A stretch of DNA of 64,000 nucleotides from VXRD01 sp965242535 (GTDB lineage Bacteria > Latescibacterota > UBA2968). Both the position numbers and the translations under genes were made by a program. Positions within the stretch are counted from its first letter, which is position 1. Each line of letters begins with the position of its first letter. Under the pieces are notes generated by a model. It was not told the origin of the DNA and ran no database searches. It worked only from the letters and a program-made list of their open reading frames with translations. The stretch covers positions 1,488,001 through 1,552,000 of the forward strand of contig OZ251458.1 of the NCBI GenBank assembly GCA_965242535.1. The letters are read 5' to 3'. Shown here piece after piece: positions 16,414 to 25,616 of this stretch.

Positions 16414-17274
16414 TCAACACACCACATCCTTCCCCTCGCTGCCATAAACCGCGAGTCGTTCTTCTGTGGAAATGGTTTCGACAGACGCGGGGATATAATG
16501 CAGTTGCAAGGCGCGGCGGCGGCGGGTGGATCGGTTGGCAGGCGAGCCGTGGTGCAAGCGGCCGTGCCAGAGCAAGACCCCGCCGGGGCGCAGGGCCACG
16601 GCGGCGATGCGATGGCGCGCGACATCGGTGTCGCAAATCTGCCAATCGCGTCTTTTGAAATGCACCACGGGGCCATCGCGGTGGCTTTCGGGAATGACGT
16701 GCATGCACCCGTTTTCCGGATCCGCGCGATCGAGGGCCACCCACGCGCTCGCGATGCAGGTGTGCATGGGCAGGTTAAAATAGGCGTGATCCTGATGCCA
16801 TGGCTTTTCGCGCCCAATGCCCGGGGGCTTTAGCATCGCTTGGTCCGCGAATAATGCGGGCGGTTCGCCCATGATGCGCGTCAAGATATCCAACAGGCGC
16901 GGGTCTTCGCCAAACGTGTCCAAACGCGGATCGAGCCCGACGAATCGCGTGAGTTTTCGCACGAGGATTTCGCGCGCGCGCCCGGTCGATCGCTTCACTC
17001 GTCGCGCGATCCCGCGCTCGAATTGAACGCCCCGAAACGCGCGATTGTCCCCCGCGATCAATTCTTTGACCGCGTCGAGAGCATCGGCGACCTGCGCGGT
17101 GGAATAGGCATTTTGAATCGCCAAAAATCCCTGCGCGTGAAATTGTGCGATGTGTGCGTCTCGCACGTTTTCAAAGCCGTTGACGCATTCGGCGATGCGG
17201 ACATACTCGTAAAGCGCGGGGTCGTATTCGCCCGGCCCATAAGCGTCTTCCAAAATATTCTTTGGTTCAATCAC
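16414..17274 (-). CDS. PhyH family Fe(II)/2-oxoglutarate dioxygenase
   Basis: This 286-residue phytanoyl-CoA dioxygenase-family enzyme has its iron site at H160-x-D162 in PWHQDHAYF, with the distal histidine H241/H242 in GRLHHGSPAN and an RRRRAL stretch after it. It has a longer N-terminal extension than its neighbours. The start is a GTG at 17274, 5 nt after a perfect TAAGGAGG; an in-frame ATG at 17295 lies inside the end of MITE copy B and would include the ribosome binding site as codons. MITE B is inserted immediately upstream of this ribosome binding site, so it separates the gene from its ancestral upstream region. The substrate is unknown. Confidence 0.9.
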   Translation of the reverse strand: MIEPKNILEDAYGPGEYDPALYEYVRIAECVNGFENVRDAHIAQFHAQGFLAIQNAYSTAQVADALDAVKELIAGDNRAFRGVQFERGIARRVKRSTGRAREILVRKLTRFVGLDPRLDTFGEDPRLLDILTRIMGEPPALFADQAMLKPPGIGREKPWHQDHAYFNLPMHTCIASAWVALDRADPENGCMHVIPESHRDGPVVHFKRRDWQICDTDVARHRIAAVALRPGGVLLWHGRLHHGSPANRSTRRRRALQLHYIPASVETISTEERLAVYGSEGKDVVC

Positions 17275-17287
17275 AGCGACCTCCTTA

Positions 17288-17439
17288 GAAGCCATCTAAA
17301 AATTATTGGGACCTAACCCCCTAGCCCCCTTTCCTAGAAGGAAAGGGGGAATAAAGGCCCTTATTCTTGGGTTTTAATCTGCGAAAAGCGAATGTTTTTG
17401 CGTCTCTCTCAATGGCGGCCCGAGTTTTTAGATGGCTTC
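17288..17439 (-). mobile_element. MITE-like element, copy B (shorter, diverged)
   Basis: This 152-bp copy is flanked by TTA at 17285-17287 and 17440-17442, in the opposite orientation to copy A. Its central hairpin is CCCCCTTTCCT/AGGAAAGGGGG, where a C-G pair of the other copies is replaced by T-A on both arms. The left TTA overlaps the ribosome binding site of the PhyH gene at 16414-17274. A small deletion in the middle accounts for the shorter length. Confidence 0.88.
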
Positions 17440-17570
17440 TTAGATTTGCCAAACCCATTGCCATCTGCCCTTTGTCCTAGGGAATAAATCTCCTGCTCCG
17501 GCGAAAGCCTGCCCACTGGATTACGCATTCCCGTTCAGGCCCGTGCCTGCCCTCAGTCATAGGAGTTCCC

Positions 17571-18347
17571 ATGCTCGATCTCGATCTCGTCGACCCCTCG
17601 CAACCGGACCGCGCAGCCGCGCTCTTTCACCGCGATGGCTTTGTCGTCGTTGCCGACGCGCTGACCGATGACCCGTTCGCCGCTCTCAAAGCGGGGGCGC
17701 ATCGCGTCGTCGCACAGCAAACCGCCGCCATTCCATTGGAAAACGCCAACCGGGGCTTTGCGCGTTATTCTTTTGGCTCGCAGATTCACCATCCCGAATG
17801 GGCCATGCTCGTCGATCTGCCCACCCTTCTCCCGATAGTGGAAGCGATTTTCAACAGCCCCCTGTTTGTATGCAGTGGCGCGGGCGGCGATTATTCCCTG
17901 CCCGGCGCGAAAATTCAAAAGCTCCACCGCGACATGTCAGACGTGATCGACGACCCCGAGGGGCGCGTTACGATCATGGATGTGCCAACGCCTTTTGTCG
18001 TGGTCAATTTTCCCATGATCGACTTTAGCGCGGAAAACGGCGCGACTCGCTTCGTCCGCGGCACCCACCGCTCGCGCCATCCCATTCCCAGTTTGGAAGG
18101 AGAACCCGACAGGATGAAACGCGCCATCGCCTGCGCGCCGACCCATTCGGCCATTTTTCGAGATGTGCGCTGCTGGCACGGGGGCACGGCCAATACCTCT
18201 CGAGATGTCCGCATTATGACCAGCGTGGGCTACTACGCCCCGTGGTTTCGCAGGCCCCAACGAGACAGCGAAATGCCCCGCGCCCTTTACGATACCCTAT
18301 CAGAACGCGGCAAAACCCTGTGCAGGCATCTCGTCGCGTTGGATTAG
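17571..18347 (+). CDS. PhyH family dioxygenase-like protein
   Basis: This 258-residue protein has the PhyH double-stranded beta-helix signature: H119-x-D121 in KLHRDMSD, the loop RGTHRSRHP and distal H203 in CWHGGTANTS, with R211 following. The overall sequence is more divergent than that of the other copies. The start ATG has TAGGAG 5 nt upstream. It is the first gene of a plus-strand pair with the amidohydrolase 87 bp downstream, which suggests a common pathway. It is divergent from the PhyH gene at 16414, with MITE B between them. It is presumably an iron and 2-oxoglutarate-dependent hydroxylase of unknown substrate. Confidence 0.85.
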   Translation: MLDLDLVDPSQPDRAAALFHRDGFVVVADALTDDPFAALKAGAHRVVAQQTAAIPLENANRGFARYSFGSQIHHPEWAMLVDLPTLLPIVEAIFNSPLFVCSGAGGDYSLPGAKIQKLHRDMSDVIDDPEGRVTIMDVPTPFVVVNFPMIDFSAENGATRFVRGTHRSRHPIPSLEGEPDRMKRAIACAPTHSAIFRDVRCWHGGTANTSRDVRIMTSVGYYAPWFRRPQRDSEMPRALYDTLSERGKTLCRHLVALD

Positions 18348-18434
18348 ACGCACAGGCGTAGCCCGCGCTTGTGAATATACGTCTGCGGTGCTATAGTATG
18401 CAAGCATCCCGTCGTTTGAACTCGGAGGTGAGTG

Positions 18435-19688
18435 ATGGCTGACACACAATTTGACTTGTTGCTGAAAGGCGGCCGGGTGATCGACCCGGTCAATGGGGTG
18501 AATGGATTGCGCGACATCGGCATTTCGGATGGGAAAATCGCAGCGGTGGAAGCGAATATCCCCACGGAAAACGCCATCCACGTCGCGGATGTGGCCGGGT
18601 TGATCGTGACGCCCGGGTTGATCGATATCCACGTCCACGCCTATTTTACGCGCGCACTCGGCGAGGGGCTTTTTGATGCGAGCCTGAATCCGGACGCCCA
18701 TTTTCCATTGTCTGGCGTGACGACGTGCGTGGATACGGGCACGGCCGGCTGCGAGGAGATCGACCATTTTCGCCGAACCGCGATGGAACGGGCGAAAACC
18801 CGGGTGCTGGCATACGTCAACATCTCGGCCCCGGGAATGGGCGCGCCCGAGCAGGATATTCGGACCTTTGACGCGGTCAGTGCCGCGAGTGCGGCGCGCG
18901 AACACGCGGACGTGGTGGTGGGGATCAAGACCGCGCATTATTGGACGAGCGCGCCGTTTGACGCCATGCACCCGCCGTGGGAATCCGTGGAAAAAGCCGT
19001 TGAAGCGGGCGACAGATGCGGGATGCCCGTCATGGTCGACTTTTGGCCGCGACCTCCCGAACGCCCTTACCCGACGCTCATTTTAGAAAAACTGCGCCCG
19101 GGCGATATTCACACCCATGTGTACGCGCGGCAATTTCCGGTGGTGGATGGCGAAGGACAGGTCGAGCCGTATATGTTTGAAGCCAGGGCGCGCGGCATCT
19201 GGTTTGACCTCGGGCACGGCGCCGGGAGTTTCTGGTTTCGCAACGGCGCGCGGGCCATCGCCCATGGGTTCGCGCCGGATTCCATCAGCACGGACTTGCA
19301 CATGGGCAATATCGCAGGCCCGGTGTTCAGCATGCAAGATACGATGTCGAAATGCTTGGCGATGGGCATGCCGCTCGAAGAGGTGATTTACAGATCGACC
19401 GCGACGCCCGCGCAGGCGATCAACCGCGTGGATTTGGGCACCCTATCCATAGGCGCGGAGGCCGATGTCGCCGCGCTAGCCCTAGAAATGGGCAAGTGCT
19501 CGTTTGAGGATTGCGGCTATGCGCGCCTGGACGCGGACAGGCGTTTGGTCTGCCGGCTGACGATCCGCAAGGGCGAGATCATCTTCGACCGAGATGCGCG
19601 CACCGTGCCCCACTGGGAAGACGCGCCACCGGAATACTGGCCGGTCACAGAACGGCCGGTTGCCGTGCCGCGGTTGTGGCGGGCATGA
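18435..19688 (+). CDS. Amidohydrolase/deacetylase family metallohydrolase
   Basis: This 417-residue TIM-barrel metal hydrolase is of the dihydroorotase/D-aminoacylase-like branch. H66-x-H68 (DIHVH) starts the metal centre. GIKTAHY near residue 170 offers the carbamylated lysine, HTHVY gives a further histidine and STDLH a conserved aspartate. The small beta-sandwich formed by N and C termini is typical (LLLKGGRVIDP at the start). It would cleave amide or cyclic amide bonds. The start ATG 18435 follows GGAGG; a GTG one codon earlier is the alternative. It probably forms an operon with the PhyH gene upstream. The substrate is unknown. Confidence 0.88.
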   Translation: MADTQFDLLLKGGRVIDPVNGVNGLRDIGISDGKIAAVEANIPTENAIHVADVAGLIVTPGLIDIHVHAYFTRALGEGLFDASLNPDAHFPLSGVTTCVDTGTAGCEEIDHFRRTAMERAKTRVLAYVNISAPGMGAPEQDIRTFDAVSAASAAREHADVVVGIKTAHYWTSAPFDAMHPPWESVEKAVEAGDRCGMPVMVDFWPRPPERPYPTLILEKLRPGDIHTHVYARQFPVVDGEGQVEPYMFEARARGIWFDLGHGAGSFWFRNGARAIAHGFAPDSISTDLHMGNIAGPVFSMQDTMSKCLAMGMPLEEVIYRSTATPAQAINRVDLGTLSIGAEADVAALALEMGKCSFEDCGYARLDADRRLVCRLTIRKGEIIFDRDARTVPHWEDAPPEYWPVTERPVAVPRLWRA

Positions 19689-19735
19689 GATGGAAACTGC
19701 GAAAGATGGATCGCGGATGAAAAATGTCTGAATCA

Positions 19736-20248
19736 CAGATTACGCGGATTACGCGGATTAAAGGCGGATTAAAGGCGGATTAAAAACGAGAGTAGGAACA
19801 GGCCCCCGTGCCTATCTGAATACAGGACAACCACAGGGGGTTGTCCCTACAATGCCATTTGGGGCGCGTAATGAAATGAACGATAGAACGACCCGTAGGG
19901 ACAGGCCCCCGTGCCTGTCCGAATACAGGACAACCACAGGGGGTTGTCCCTACAATGCCATTTGGGCTCATAATGAAATGAACGATAGAACGCCCCGTAG
20001 GGACAGGGCCCCGTGCCTGTCTGAATACAGGACAACCACAGGGGGTTGTCCCTACAATGCCATTTTGGGCGCATAATGAAATGAACGATAGAACGGCCCG
20101 TAGGGACAGGCCCCTGTGTGTTCCCGTCCCATCACCCGTAGGGACAGGCCCCCGTGCCTGTCCGAAGATACAAGGGGAGAGGGGAGACGGAAGACGGAAG
20201 ACGGGAGAAGCAATCGTAGGGATAGGCCCCGTGCCTGGCCGATAAAAC
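19736..20248. repeat. Tandem ~102-bp repeat array containing REP hairpins
   Basis: Three tandem units start at about 19818, 19921 and 20023, each 102-103 bp. Each unit holds one hairpin of the GGACAACC/GGTTGTCC type, a conserved spacer and one of the GGACAGGC/GCCTGTCC type. Before the array are short GGCGGATTAAA repeats (19750-19790). After it come two further hairpins and a GGAAGAC-type microsatellite near 20180-20215. Apparent reading frames here are artefacts of the repeat. The 624-bp gap between the amidohydrolase and the dockerin gene contains no gene. Confidence 0.85.
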
Positions 20249-20283
20249 AAAAGCCCGAGTTCAGTGCGAACCCGGGCTTTTTG
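20249..20283 (-). terminator. Rho-independent terminator of the dockerin gene
   Basis: The stem AAAGCCCG/CGGGCTTT encloses a loop containing TCAGTGCGAA. On the minus strand it is followed by a T-rich run (TTTTGTTTTAT). It lies about 30 bp after the stop codon of the 1672-residue protein. A near-identical hairpin follows the FucU gene at 54691-54726. Confidence 0.75.
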
Positions 20284-20312
20284 TGTGGCAAGTGCCGATG
20301 CGACATCGGGCA

Positions 20313-23300
20313 TCAGCCTGTCGATCCAAAGTCTGCGGCGAAGATGAGGAAATCGGCAAAGTCGATTTGCCCATCGCCATTGAGATCGCACCGAGGGTCA
20401 TACCGATCTTGACCGATCCGCGATCCGTACTTGCCGGCAAAGGTCAGGAAGTCGGCGAAGTTCACATTGCCATCGCCATTGATGTCGGGCGAGGGGAGCG
20501 ATACCGCGAGCGTGAAGGGCAATGATGCCACATCGCCATCGGCGTCTAACGCGCTGAAGGTGTAGGTCGCGTCGGCGGTCGCCTCGGTCGGCGTGCCAGA
20601 AATGGTGCGCGTATCCAGATCGAACGAGAGACCATCCGGGAGGAAGGGCAGGAGGATATAAGCCAGCGTGCCATCGCCACCGGTCGCTTGCGGGAGCGCG
20701 AGGGATTCGATCCGTTGATTGACGAAATAGCGCTGTGCAACGATCGTCGTATCGCCAAAAGTGGGCATCAGATCCGGGATTTCAAGGGTGAACCGCAAGG
20801 TCGCTTCATCGCCATTGCCATCTGTGGCGGTCAACGTGTAGGTCATCTCATCCATCGCCTCGAGCGGTGTACCCGACACCATGCGCGTTTCGGCGTCAAA
20901 ACTTAAGCCCTCGGGCAGATCGGGCGCCAAGGTGTAGGTCAACGTGCCATCGCCACCGATCGCTTGCGGGAGCGTCAGGGGATCGAACTCTTGATGTTGA
21001 TAGCCCTGTGCGGCGATGGTGGTATCGCCGAATGCCGGCATTGGATCGGCCATTACAGAGAGGGTGAACATCAGGGTCGCCGCATCGCCATCATCGTCCG
21101 TTGCGGTCAGCGTGTAGGTCGTCTCGTCCATCGCCTCGAGCGGTGTACCGGAAACGATGCGCGTTTCGGCGTCAAAGGTCAAGCCATCGGGCAGATCGGG
21201 CGCCAGCGCGTAGGTCAAGGTGCCATCGCCACCGGACGCTTGCGGGAGCGTTAAGGATTCGATCTCTTGCTTCCGCAGATAGGATTGGGCATCCACGCTC
21301 GCATCGCCAAAGGACGGGGCCACATTCGCAACGACCGTGATGAAGAAACTCATCTCTCCCGAATCGCCGTCTTCATCTGTGGCGGTCACGGTGTAAATCG
21401 CTTTTTCCGTTACCGTGGTCGGCGTGCCGGACACAACGAGCGTCTCGGCGTCAAAGGTCAAGCCATCGGGCAAATCCGTCAGGGTGTACGTTACGGTGCC
21501 ATTGCCATCTATCGCCTCGGGCAAGGTCAACTCAACGGCTTTGTTTTGCCGATACGTTTGCGGATCGGTCGCCTCGATGAAGACCGGATCCGTATCCGGC
21601 TCAGGCTCCGGGAGCGGCGTACCATCCTCACCGGGTGTACCGGTCGCCCCATCCGAAGGGGCGCCATCATCGGCATCGGTGCGCGTGGCGATTACCCGAA
21701 CCGTATATTCCGTACCCCCGATCAGATTCGCAATGGTGTAGGTCGTACCGTCCGTTACGACGGCTTGACGGTCAGCCGCGTCGTAGTCCTCATCCCCGGA
21801 TTTCCATTGCACTTTATAGCCCGTCGCACGGGGCACCGCTGTCCAAGATACGACCAAAGTGCCCTCACCGGGCGTCACCTGAACGCCAGACACTTGGGCG
21901 AGTTCTTCGGACACATCAGCCGAAGGGGATCCATCATCGAAATCGGAGCTCGTGGCGATCACCCGAACCGTATAGACCGCATCCGCACGCAGATTCGGAA
22001 TGGTGTGGGTCGTGGTCGTACCGCCGGTTATGACGGCTTGGCGTTCCGCCGCGTCGTAGGCTTCATCCCCGGTTTTCCACTGCACTTTATAGCCCGTCGC
22101 GCCAGGCACTGCTGTCCAAGACACGATTAAGGATTCCTGGTCGCGCGTCCGCATCGCGCTGATACCGCGCACTTGGTCGAGCCGCTGAATACCGAACTCC
22201 TGCCAGGTGGCGGTGCCGTCGCCATCTTTGTCGATTTTCAGCACCGGATACTGACTGGAAGTCCCGAAATCCCACGGATCGTCGGGGCCGGACACGCCAT
22301 CGGTGTCGATGTTCCAGTTTGCGTAGATGTCGTCGTAGCCGGTGGGTTGCTGTAGCTGGACGGTGGTTTTGCCCTGGGAAGCCTGGTCCTGCGCCGGGGA
22401 ACTCTGCCAAACTCCGCCGACGCAGTTCCCGTTGCGAACCGTAATGTCGCAGTAGCTGTCGTGTACCACGGCGCCGACACCTACTGCCCGGCCCACCAGC
22501 CCGCCAATCTGCGGGCTTAGCAAGTTCGCGACCGATATGGTAGTGGCGGCGGCGTAGCTGGCGCGGACGGTGCCGCTGGTACTCAGCTCGGCATTCAGAC
22601 CGCCGGTCAATCCGCCGACGAAGGCGTTGCCGGCGGTGGTATTGAGGGAAGCGGTGGAGTAGCTCGCCAGGATTTGTCCGCCTGTGCCGGTGAAGCCGGT
22701 TACCCCGCCGAGCCGGGGAGAGTTGACCCCGCCTTTGGCGGTGATGGTGCCGCCTTTGACATAGCTGGCGGCGACGATGCCATTGTTATGGCCCACTATA
22801 GCACCGACATGGGACGCGGTGACGCCGCCGCCGGATATGTTGGGGTTGACGATTCCCAGATTGCGGATGCGGCCGCTACTGTTCAGTTGGGAAAATAACC
22901 CGGTGCGGATGTTGGTACGGTCTATCGTCAGGTTGCTCAGGGTGTAGCCGCGGCCATCAAAGGTTGCGGTATAGGTGCCTATGGGGTTCCAGTTGCCGGA
23001 AAAGGCGTCGCTAGCGTCCACGGTGCCGCTGTTGTCGCTGTCAAAGTCCAAATCTCGCATCAGTTCGTAGCCGGTGCAGGTTCCCGAGGAGCAGCCCATG
23101 CGCCCGGCGGTGGTGGTGTCGCGGCCGCCGAAGGCCGTGCCATAAGCGTTGAAGTTGGCCGTTTCCGGGGCACCGTCGCCGTTCAAGTCCCAGCGGATGG
23201 CGTTCAGTTGCGCCAGGGTGCTGATGTCGATTAGACTATTGTCGTTGGCGTCGTAGTCGGTAGCGGCGGGGATTAACGCCGTGCTCTGGGCCGGGGTGTT

Positions 23301-25331
23301 GAGCGTCGGGTAGTCGCTGGAGGTGCCGAAATTCCAGGGGTAGTCGAGGTCGCCGACGCCATCCAGATCCAGGTTCCAGTTGAGGTACATATCGGTGTAG
23401 CCAGTGGGGGCCTGCAGTTGGGATGTGTTATAGCCGGGTGCCGAAACACTAGCGCCGGACTGGGTACCAATGCAGTTGGTCTGCGTGGTGGCCATAGTGT
23501 CGCAGTAGCTGTGGGTGATGACGGAGCCGGCGCCTACAGAATTTCCCACCAGGCCGCCGGCGTTGAGGTTGGTTCCGGTGGCGGTGACCGGCCCGGCGGC
23601 GTAGCTGGCGGTTATGGTGCCGCCGTTGTTGGCGCCCACCAGCCCGCCCACATTGTTTGAGACGGTGCCTGACCGATCGACGGTGGTCCTGGCGTAGCTG
23701 GCCCGGATGTAGCCGTTGTTGTGACCGACTAGCCCGCCCGTGTGGCTGCCTGCGCCGGAGACGGAGCCGCCGCTGACGTAGCTGCGCTCCACCCGGCCGT
23801 TGTTGAGAAGGGCCACCAGGGTCCCGACGTTGGAGAGGGTGTCAGTGGAGGTTACGGCGGGGTTGATCAAGCCCACGTTTTTGATGACGCCGTTGCTGAC
23901 GACGTCCTCGAACAGCCCGGCGTCTCCGGAGGATACGGTGATGGTCATTCCGGTAAGGGTATAGCCCTGGCCGTCGAAAGTAGTGGCTAAATTGTCGATG
24001 GGCGTCCAGTTGGCGTAGCCGGACAGGCTGAGGTTGGTCGTCAGTTCGTAGCCGGTGCAGGTTCCCGACGGGCAACCCATCAGGTTAGCCGAGGTGGTGT
24101 CGCGGCCGGGAAAGGCCAGGGCGTAGCTGCTGGCATTGCTGGGGTCGCCGTCGCCGTCGTCGTCCCAGCGCATCGCGTTGAGTTGTGCCGGGGTGCCGAT
24201 GTCGATCAGGCCGTTGTTGTTGATGTCGTAGTCGTTGTTGCCAGGGGGGAACGCCGAGCGCTCGGCGGGGGAGTAGAGCGTCGGGTATTGGCTGGATGTG
24301 CCGAAATTCCAGGGGTAGTCAAGGCCGCCGTCGCTGTCCAGGTCAACGTTCCAGTTCTGGTAGATGCCGGTGTAGCCGGTAGGCTCTTGTAGCTGGGCGG
24401 TGGTGCGGGGAGACGCGGCGCCGTTGAAATTGGTGGCGAAGCCGCGCCAGCCGTCGGCGCCCGAATGGCCGGAAGTGCTGCTGTTGTAGTAGCAGTTGCT
24501 CACCGAGCCGCGATTGGAGCTGGACCCGGAGGCGCGCCCAATCAGCCCGCCGGTGGTGTTGCCGGAAGCCGAGTTCACGTTGCCGTAAGCGTAGCAGAAG
24601 CTCAGATGCCCGGACATACTGCCAATCAGCCCGCCCAGACGCATACTGACGCTTTGGGTGGTGGTCACGGCGGCGCTGGACCAGACATGGCGCACGGTAG
24701 TGTTGCGCTCGGCTTCGCCCACCAGCCCGCCGGCCCAGGTGGAGTTGGCGGAGGGCGGCGAAGCGGAGATAGTGCCGCCCGAGACATAGCTGTTCTCGAC
24801 GGTGCTGCCATCGCCCAGGAGGCCCACCAACCCCCCGGCCGACCGGCTGATGGCCGTTACGGTTACGGTGGGGTTGACCAGCCCGATGTTGCGGAAAGTG
24901 CCGGAGGTGGCCCCGAACAGCCCGGAGTAGTGGGTGTGGCTCACTTTCAGGTCGGTCAGCGTGTGGCCGTTGCCGTCGAAGATGAACGAAGAGGTGAAAT
25001 CGCCCATCGGCGTCCAACTGGAGAAAGTTCCGCTGGCCGGAAAGGTCAGGTTGGCCGTCAGTTCGTAGCCCTGGCAGCTAGTGGGGCATTGGTCGGCGGC
25101 GGCGTTGGGAAAGGCGGTGGTGTAGGTGCTCCAGTCGGAGACGCTCACCCCATCCTGTAGCCCGTTGCCGTTGACGTCGTAGCGCACCGCGTTCAGCTTG
25201 TCGAGGCTGTCGACTTCAATGAGCCGGTTGTCGTTGGTGTCGTAGTCGATTTGTGCGGTCACTGGCGGGGCCACGGCCAGCAACAACAAGGCCGCCAGCA
25301 GGGACAGATAACGGGCGTAAGAGGGCGTCAT
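20313..25331 (-). CDS. Giant secreted GLUG/FN3/Ig-like dockerin protein
   Basis: This 1672-residue extracellular protein has a signal peptide (residues 1-26, ending TAQ). Three modules of about 330 residues follow, from about 28, 365 and 690. Each opens with a Ca-binding-like DxNxxxLI segment plus LNAxRxDxxGDG and continues with GLUG-type motifs (GGLVG...SYA). Two fibronectin type III domains (about 1049-1240) and four He_PIG/Ig-like repeats (about 1250-1605; LPDGLTFDAET and SGTP signatures) come next. The C terminus (about 1614-1672) is a type I dockerin with two EF-hand-like units, DINGDGNVNFADF and DLNGDGQIDFADF. It is probably a cell-surface or matrix adhesin. No cohesin partner is in the window. 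The ATG follows GAGGGGG, and a 16-base C tract lies just upstream. Confidence 0.88.
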   Translation of the reverse strand: MTPSYARYLSLLAALLLLAVAPPVTAQIDYDTNDNRLIEVDSLDKLNAVRYDVNGNGLQDGVSVSDWSTYTTAFPNAAADQCPTSCQGYELTANLTFPASGTFSSWTPMGDFTSSFIFDGNGHTLTDLKVSHTHYSGLFGATSGTFRNIGLVNPTVTVTAISRSAGGLVGLLGDGSTVENSYVSGGTISASPPSANSTWAGGLVGEAERNTTVRHVWSSAAVTTTQSVSMRLGGLIGSMSGHLSFCYAYGNVNSASGNTTGGLIGRASGSSSNRGSVSNCYYNSSTSGHSGADGWRGFATNFNGAASPRTTAQLQEPTGYTGIYQNWNVDLDSDGGLDYPWNFGTSSQYPTLYSPAERSAFPPGNNDYDINNNGLIDIGTPAQLNAMRWDDDGDGDPSNASSYALAFPGRDTTSANLMGCPSGTCTGYELTTNLSLSGYANWTPIDNLATTFDGQGYTLTGMTITVSSGDAGLFEDVVSNGVIKNVGLINPAVTSTDTLSNVGTLVALLNNGRVERSYVSGGSVSGAGSHTGGLVGHNNGYIRASYARTTVDRSGTVSNNVGGLVGANNGGTITASYAAGPVTATGTNLNAGGLVGNSVGAGSVITHSYCDTMATTQTNCIGTQSGASVSAPGYNTSQLQAPTGYTDMYLNWNLDLDGVGDLDYPWNFGTSSDYPTLNTPAQSTALIPAATDYDANDNSLIDISTLAQLNAIRWDLNGDGAPETANFNAYGTAFGGRDTTTAGRMGCSSGTCTGYELMRDLDFDSDNSGTVDASDAFSGNWNPIGTYTATFDGRGYTLSNLTIDRTNIRTGLFSQLNSSGRIRNLGIVNPNISGGGVTASHVGAIVGHNNGIVAASYVKGGTITAKGGVNSPRLGGVTGFTGTGGQILASYSTASLNTTAGNAFVGGLTGGLNAELSTSGTVRASYAAATTISVANLLSPQIGGLVGRAVGVGAVVHDSYCDITVRNGNCVGGVWQSSPAQDQASQGKTTVQLQQPTGYDDIYANWNIDTDGVSGPDDPWDFGTSSQYPVLKIDKDGDGTATWQEFGIQRLDQVRGISAMRTRDQESLIVSWTAVPGATGYKVQWKTGDEAYDAAERQAVITGGTTTTHTIPNLRADAVYTVRVIATSSDFDDGSPSADVSEELAQVSGVQVTPGEGTLVVSWTAVPRATGYKVQWKSGDEDYDAADRQAVVTDGTTYTIANLIGGTEYTVRVIATRTDADDGAPSDGATGTPGEDGTPLPEPEPDTDPVFIEATDPQTYRQNKAVELTLPEAIDGNGTVTYTLTDLPDGLTFDAETLVVSGTPTTVTEKAIYTVTATDEDGDSGEMSFFITVVANVAPSFGDASVDAQSYLRKQEIESLTLPQASGGDGTLTYALAPDLPDGLTFDAETRIVSGTPLEAMDETTYTLTATDDDGDAATLMFTLSVMADPMPAFGDTTIAAQGYQHQEFDPLTLPQAIGGDGTLTYTLAPDLPEGLSFDAETRMVSGTPLEAMDEMTYTLTATDGNGDEATLRFTLEIPDLMPTFGDTTIVAQRYFVNQRIESLALPQATGGDGTLAYILLPFLPDGLSFDLDTRTISGTPTEATADATYTFSALDADGDVASLPFTLAVSLPSPDINGDGNVNFADFLTFAGKYGSRIGQDRYDPRCDLNGDGQIDFADFLIFAADFGSTG

Positions 25332-25343
25332 TTCTGCCCCCTC

Positions 25344-25394
25344 TCGGGGGGGGGGGGGGGGTACATTGTACCGATCGTTCTAACAGCCTGTCTC
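25344..25394 (-). promoter_or_regulatory. Promoter/leader with a 16-base poly-C tract
   Basis: Positions 25346-25361 are 16 consecutive G residues on the plus strand, that is, poly-C on the coding strand of the giant surface protein. The tract lies between the ribosome binding site and a TACAAT -10-like hexamer (25366-25371); GAGACA about 18 bp further upstream could serve as -35. Homopolymers of this length are prone to slippage, so promoter strength or leader structure could vary between cells. The promoter call is from consensus matching only. Confidence 0.5.
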
Positions 25395-25616
25395 ACAATG
25401 GAATCGGCCCGCGCACCGCGATGGGGAGATGGGGTATTTCGCCCACCTTTTGCGTGGGTACAGAGGGTGACAGGCAAGTTCAAACAACGGCGAAAAATTG
25501 CGGTCAGCATGTGCAACCTCCTTGTGGAAATGATCCCTCCGGCAATGGGGGGAGTAGGTCAGCCGTTAAGAAAGCAAATCACGCCATTTTTGGCAAGACA
25601 TTATTTTTGATTGTCT

